From positions 62,001 to 126,000 of the forward strand of contig WBMZ01008634.1 in assembly GCA_013400975.1 (NCBI GenBank): a stretch of DNA of 64,000 nt, read 5' to 3'. Below are positions 59,601 to 64,000 of this stretch, piece by piece. The stretch's first letter is position 1. Every line of letters begins with the position of its first letter. The translations under genes and the position numbers were made by a program. This stretch comes from Atrichornis clamosus (lineage: Eukaryota > Chordata > Aves > Passeriformes > Menuridae). Under the pieces are notes generated by a model. That model saw only the letters and a program-made list of their open reading frames with translations. It had not been told where the DNA came from and made no database searches.

Positions 59601-62600
59601 ATTAGTGAAATGGTTAGTTTGGGCATTTTAAAGCTAGGAATTAAGAAATTATTGAAGTGTTGGTAACTTTTTATAATACCAAGGTCACAGGGGCTGGTTT
59701 ATTGCTGAGTAAGGTGGAGCCTGTCATTTTCAGAGGTCTAGTCGAGTGTGGGGATGAGCTGGTACTTTTTTATCCTGTTCTCTGCTGAGAATATTGTCTT
59801 TCACAAAATGTAATATAGCAAGTTCTGTACTTTCTGATCAGACTTGGGCAGCACAGATCATGAGATTTGTTTTAAAATGAGGTATTTTTTGTGTGTGCTT
59901 GTACTTCTTGCTCCCTTAAATCAGATTTCTATATATTGTAAAGGATGTGTAGGCAAGATCAGAAAATCACAACTGGAAAGGGATTTTACCTGTTAGAAGC
60001 AGACAGTAAAAACCTCCTGATTTTCTCTTTTTTATATGAACTAGAACATCATACCTCCAGAATCCATTCCAGTTCCCAGTCTTCTCTATGAACTAATAGG
60101 AAAGGCTTATCCTCCCTGTTACAGCAGGGAGCTGTTGGGTGAGACAACATTTAATGTCCATCATTTTGAACATTATTATTATCTAGTTTAAGCCTTTTGT
60201 GTAGTATCAGTTTTTGCTGAGAAGAGTAGAGTCATTTCAGGAGCTGCTGGCTTGGTTTGCAGACCTGCCCTGAGAGTTCACTTGCTTGTCCTCCCTCCGT
60301 TCAGCAGCCATTTGTGTGTTGTTGTTTGTGTGCTGTTATCTGTGCCAGACTGTTGAAACCACCACAAAAACTGTGTGTGTTTCTTTAAAAAAAACCCAAG
60401 CAAAAGCAAAACAAACGAATCCTTTTACTGACCTGCTTTACAGCACAGCTGGAGTTGTTCTGGTATTAGTTCATTGCCACACATGGACACAAGAGATGAC
60501 CCAGCTCAAACTGACTTTGCTGCTAATGTGTCATGAAACTTTACGGAGGGTTCATGGTATTGTTTCAGTTTCCATTTTTCACAGTAGATTTTCACTGTAT
60601 TTTCATTCAGTCACTGGAAAACTATCTCCACAACTGCTGGAAATCGAATTGTTGCTCCTTCAGTATTGGGTAAATATTTAGGGGACTTAAGTCTGAGAAA
60701 AGCTCAACTGCTTGCAGTGAATACCATTTCATTTCTTGTATCATTGGCCATGTTGTAGCTGTGTTGTATTGTCAGGCAGGGACAGTTTCTGTTGTGGAAG
60801 GTGGTTTATTATGACAGAGTGAGAGCTAATTGACAGAGACCAGATTAACCCCTGTTCTGAAGGGCTCTTGCCAAGGCCACTTTGGAAATGCTAACAAAGG
60901 CTTAACTCCTTATTCTCTGCAGACTCCCCTTTCCAAGATCCTTCTACAGGAAGTGAAGTTGTTTTGGGATTTGAGATTAACTCAATTGTTTTTTGCCACA
61001 ATTTATTTCACCATTATGTTTTTCATCCACAGACATTTTCTACTGCCTGTGTTTCCCAGCTAAGCTGTCCCTGCTGGCCTGACAGCTCAGATCCATAAAA
61101 TACAAATCATATTCACAAAAGTTCCAGTTTGGAAACATGGCTTGAGTTGTACTCCTCCTGAACCAGGAATACATGGGCTGAAGCTGTTGCAGTGTTCAGC
61201 CAGACACACTGAGTGCAGAACTTGGATTGCAGTTTCTGCTTAATATTGTACTTTGGTTTCCTGTTGAGCTGGAATGATGAATACTCTTATCGCTGTGATC
61301 CTATTGTTACCAAAGCATTTGTGTAGGCAGTCTTTGATGAGAAGCTGATAGGGAGGTAGAATAGCAAATAGCTCTAGGTGCACAAGCAGAAATACCTTTT
61401 GTTTTCAGAGTATCTAAAAGCCATGGCATGTCTTCTTTCTGACTGAATTTTCTATTTCAAGAGTGCTGTGAAGAGGCTTAATGCCTTTCTGCAAGTTCTC
61501 TGTTGTACAGTCATGGAGTTGTTCCCTTCCCATCTTTTCCCTTACCGTTAGAGAACAGCCTCTTGCTGTTTGTGGAGGCACTAATCAGTGGGCTACATTA
61601 GCACAGCATTTCTTTATATATAGTGAGAACATGTCACGATGTGTGTTCTGTTTCACCACAGAGAGCATCACAGAGCAAATATCTGCTTAAAATGCAATTA
61701 AGGACTACGAAGCCTGATAGATCAAACGCCTGGGGAAATAAAGTTTACTTTGAAAAGGAGCAAAGAGAGAACAGTGCAAGTGGTGTGTTCAAAGTTCTTT
61801 GCTTATTTCTTCTTTGAAAAAAAGGCAACAGACTTCGGGTACAGTTGAACACTTAGCAGAAAAACTGTTCTCAATCGTTTGAAACTTTATAAGCCACTGT
61901 TGGGGCATTGTCTTAGGTCTCCAGTACTTAGGAGTGTTTAGCTTCTGATTTATGCCACAAACATATGCAAGTTGATACTGGTACTTTACAAACTGTAGTC
62001 TGACCTTTTAAAGGATCACTATTCCCTGATACGTGGACCAGAACTACACACCCTTCATTTTGTGCTGTGTTTACATTTTCACTGGAATAAGCTTTACCCT
62101 TCTCATTCACTCTTTCTCTCTCCCCCCCTCCCTTCCTTTCCTGCCCTGAAACAAACTGCTTGCATGTACTTTATGGTGCTGACACCCTCTTCCTTCCACA
62201 GCAATTTTTTTTTCCTTAACCGTCTTTATATACTTAATGATGGTGATGACAAATAATGTAGCAAAAATACATGGCTTGTGACTGAGTGACTGTCTGCCAT
62301 TTTTCTTGAAGGCTATGGGAATGGAAAATCCAGTTGTTTTCTGGATTCTACCCTATGTTAGTGCTGACAATGTCTTGATTATAACATGATAGAAAACATG
62401 AACTTATTAGAAACTGAGTACTCTCTCATCAGCTCTGAACATTTTCTGGTCATGTTATAGGTTTGTTTAATTAGAGAGATAGCTGAGACAAAGTTTGTAA
62501 CTTAATTTTCTGGCTAAAGTCTACTTCAGTGATCTCTGTACAAAAGCAGAATGAAGTTTATGGATCTCTTTTCTATCTCTTCTCCATCTGCTTTTTCCAG

Positions 62601-64000
62601 CAGACCTCTTTTTGGTGTCTTTTAACTTCCTTCATAAATTGCCTTTCTGTTCGATGCATTTCCTCAGTTAAGATAGCTGTGTATTTTGTGAGTGTAATTT
62701 TATTTTCTTTCTAGAGTCATACACCTAACTATGCTATTTTTATTTGTTTAGGGAAGTACACAATAAAGAAAGATGAAAATACTACAAGTAAAAGAATTCT
62801 GGACAGCTTTACCTTTGGTTTAACTGCATTAACTTTATATCTATTTGTCCCATATATTTGAGGGCATGATGTGGATCTTTTATGCAATTTATATTCACTT
62901 TCAGCTGTCAACACCTTCAACTAATTTTTAAAGGATGGAAGAAATAAGATAGCAAAAGAGAAAGAAAAAGTTAAAATCATGAATGAATAAAAGGATGTAT
63001 GATTGGAAGGTCACTAATTTGTTATTTGAAACAGGAATCATCTCCAGGTACATTTAAATTCCTCTTCATTACTTATTTCTATTGCTTCATTACTTCTCTT
63101 GTTTGCTTCATTAATCTTTTCTATTACTTTAGAAAGCATCTTGAATTAGTTATGAAACCTGTTCTTTAAGAAAAGTCTTTGCATTTAGCTCTCAGCTCTC
63201 TGTAAGCATTTCTAGGAATCCTGCTCACGGTCTGGCTGAACTAAATGCCTCAGAAGGACACTTCCCTTAGAGCAGCTAAGGCTCTGTCACCCTGAGCAGT
63301 CCCTGCTGCTGTGGTGCAGGGCAAGGCACGGACAAGGCCGGGTTTAAATGCACAATAACTGTGGAGAAAACAAGCCTTTAGTGCAGAGTTGAGAGCAGAG
63401 GATTAATGAGCTGCAAGATTTGCCAGCAGCCCTTCTTCTCCTCCAGGAATGTTTTCCTCCTCTCCCTTTGACTGGCACACACGGAACACCTAAACATGGG
63501 CCATCACACCCCTCCTGCTACACCAGGATTGTTTCCACCACAAATTACAGGGTCATGACTGACCAAGCAGGGCAGGGCTTGGTCTCTCGTACCTTTTTAT
63601 GGCATGGCAAATAGCTATGCAATCATCCTGGAGTAACAGTGCAGGAATACAAATTACAGGCCAGCCCCGGCTGCTGGTGTCTCGAGGCAATTGGTTGTTT
63701 GTGTCAGCTTCGCTCTGCTCCTTGTTTCACAAGAGGCATAGGGACATTAAGGGAATGCTGAAGGGTCAAAGAGGTCCTGTGTAGCTGTAAGGTGCATTTA
63801 GTAGGTGTTGGTGAAGTTACTGGTGAAATAAACTACCTGAGAATAAACCATTGGTAACGCGTTGTGGTACAGTGGTTCAGAGATAGTAAAAAGCTCCTTC
63901 TCCAATTTGAGCTGCAGATGAGTATGGGGAAGCAGACAGTAATTAATGGAAGTGAAATTGAGTCAGATGAATCATCCATGTCCAGAAAATGCCAGCAAAG
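53617..64000. other. Gene-empty right end
   Basis: There is no recognised coding exon, RNA gene or CR1 copy. The longest open frames (for example 58951-59439 on the minus strand and 60286-60681 on the plus strand) look like chance ORFs with no domain or splice support. A perfect hairpin lies at 59344-59369. Confidence 0.6.
59344..59369 (+). repeat. Perfect 11-bp inverted repeat, 4-base loop
   Basis: AGAGCTTATGT, loop CTTT, then ACATAAGCTCT. The arms are exactly complementary. Confidence 0.9.

Noticed and set aside
60286..60681. 131-codon open frame on the plus strand with a hydrophobic start resembling a signal peptide
   Set aside because: It has no splice context, no homologue that I recognise, and a simple-sequence GTGTGT/poly-A segment inside. 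It is probably chance.

Overview
The window looks like a stretch of a bird nuclear genome, about 60% AT and almost entirely intronic or intergenic. The bird call rests on 5'-truncated CR1 retroposons (362-748, 8078-8413, 9139-9186 and, inverted, 32161-32300) that end in the avian CR1 3' signature, and on the sparse repeats in general. No bacterial-type genes, operons, rRNA, tRNA or CRISPR arrays are present. Most long open frames are chance ORFs in intronic DNA or in the GC-rich island.

The one firmly recognised coding exon is at 1145-1259 on the minus strand. It is the first coding exon of protein kinase C delta (PRKCD): an ATG followed by the start of the novel-PKC C2-like domain, with a clean acceptor and donor. 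The rest of PRKCD lies beyond the left edge. The only CpG island is at about 34300-35620. It carries a minus-strand donor at 34788 and a plus-strand donor at 35213, the layout of a head-to-head promoter. The simplest model is that the leftward transcript is PRKCD, with a non-coding first exon in the island and a leader intron of about 33.5 kb. The rightward transcript belongs to an unnamed neighbour whose later exons are uncertain or outside the window.

Two sets of candidate exons complicate this picture. On the minus strand, between 3784 and 29262, fifteen short open segments bounded by plausible splice sites join in phase into a predicted protein of about 395 residues that I do not recognise. 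On the plus strand, four segments between 40022 and 44938 join in phase into a predicted protein of about 131 residues. I chose these segments for their splice sites and for phase compatibility, so the agreement is partly built in. They are hypotheses to test by RNA or comparative data, and the two exons with the most protein-like translation are 18101-18298 and 4060-4228.

Other structure: two perfect 11-bp hairpins (16876-16905 and 59344-59369), two small tandem duplications (4699-4744 and 6557-6591), a long pyrimidine tract leading into a splice acceptor at 44788, an AT-rich patch near 41.8 kb, and several homopolymer runs. The right-hand 28 kb is otherwise plain intronic or intergenic sequence.
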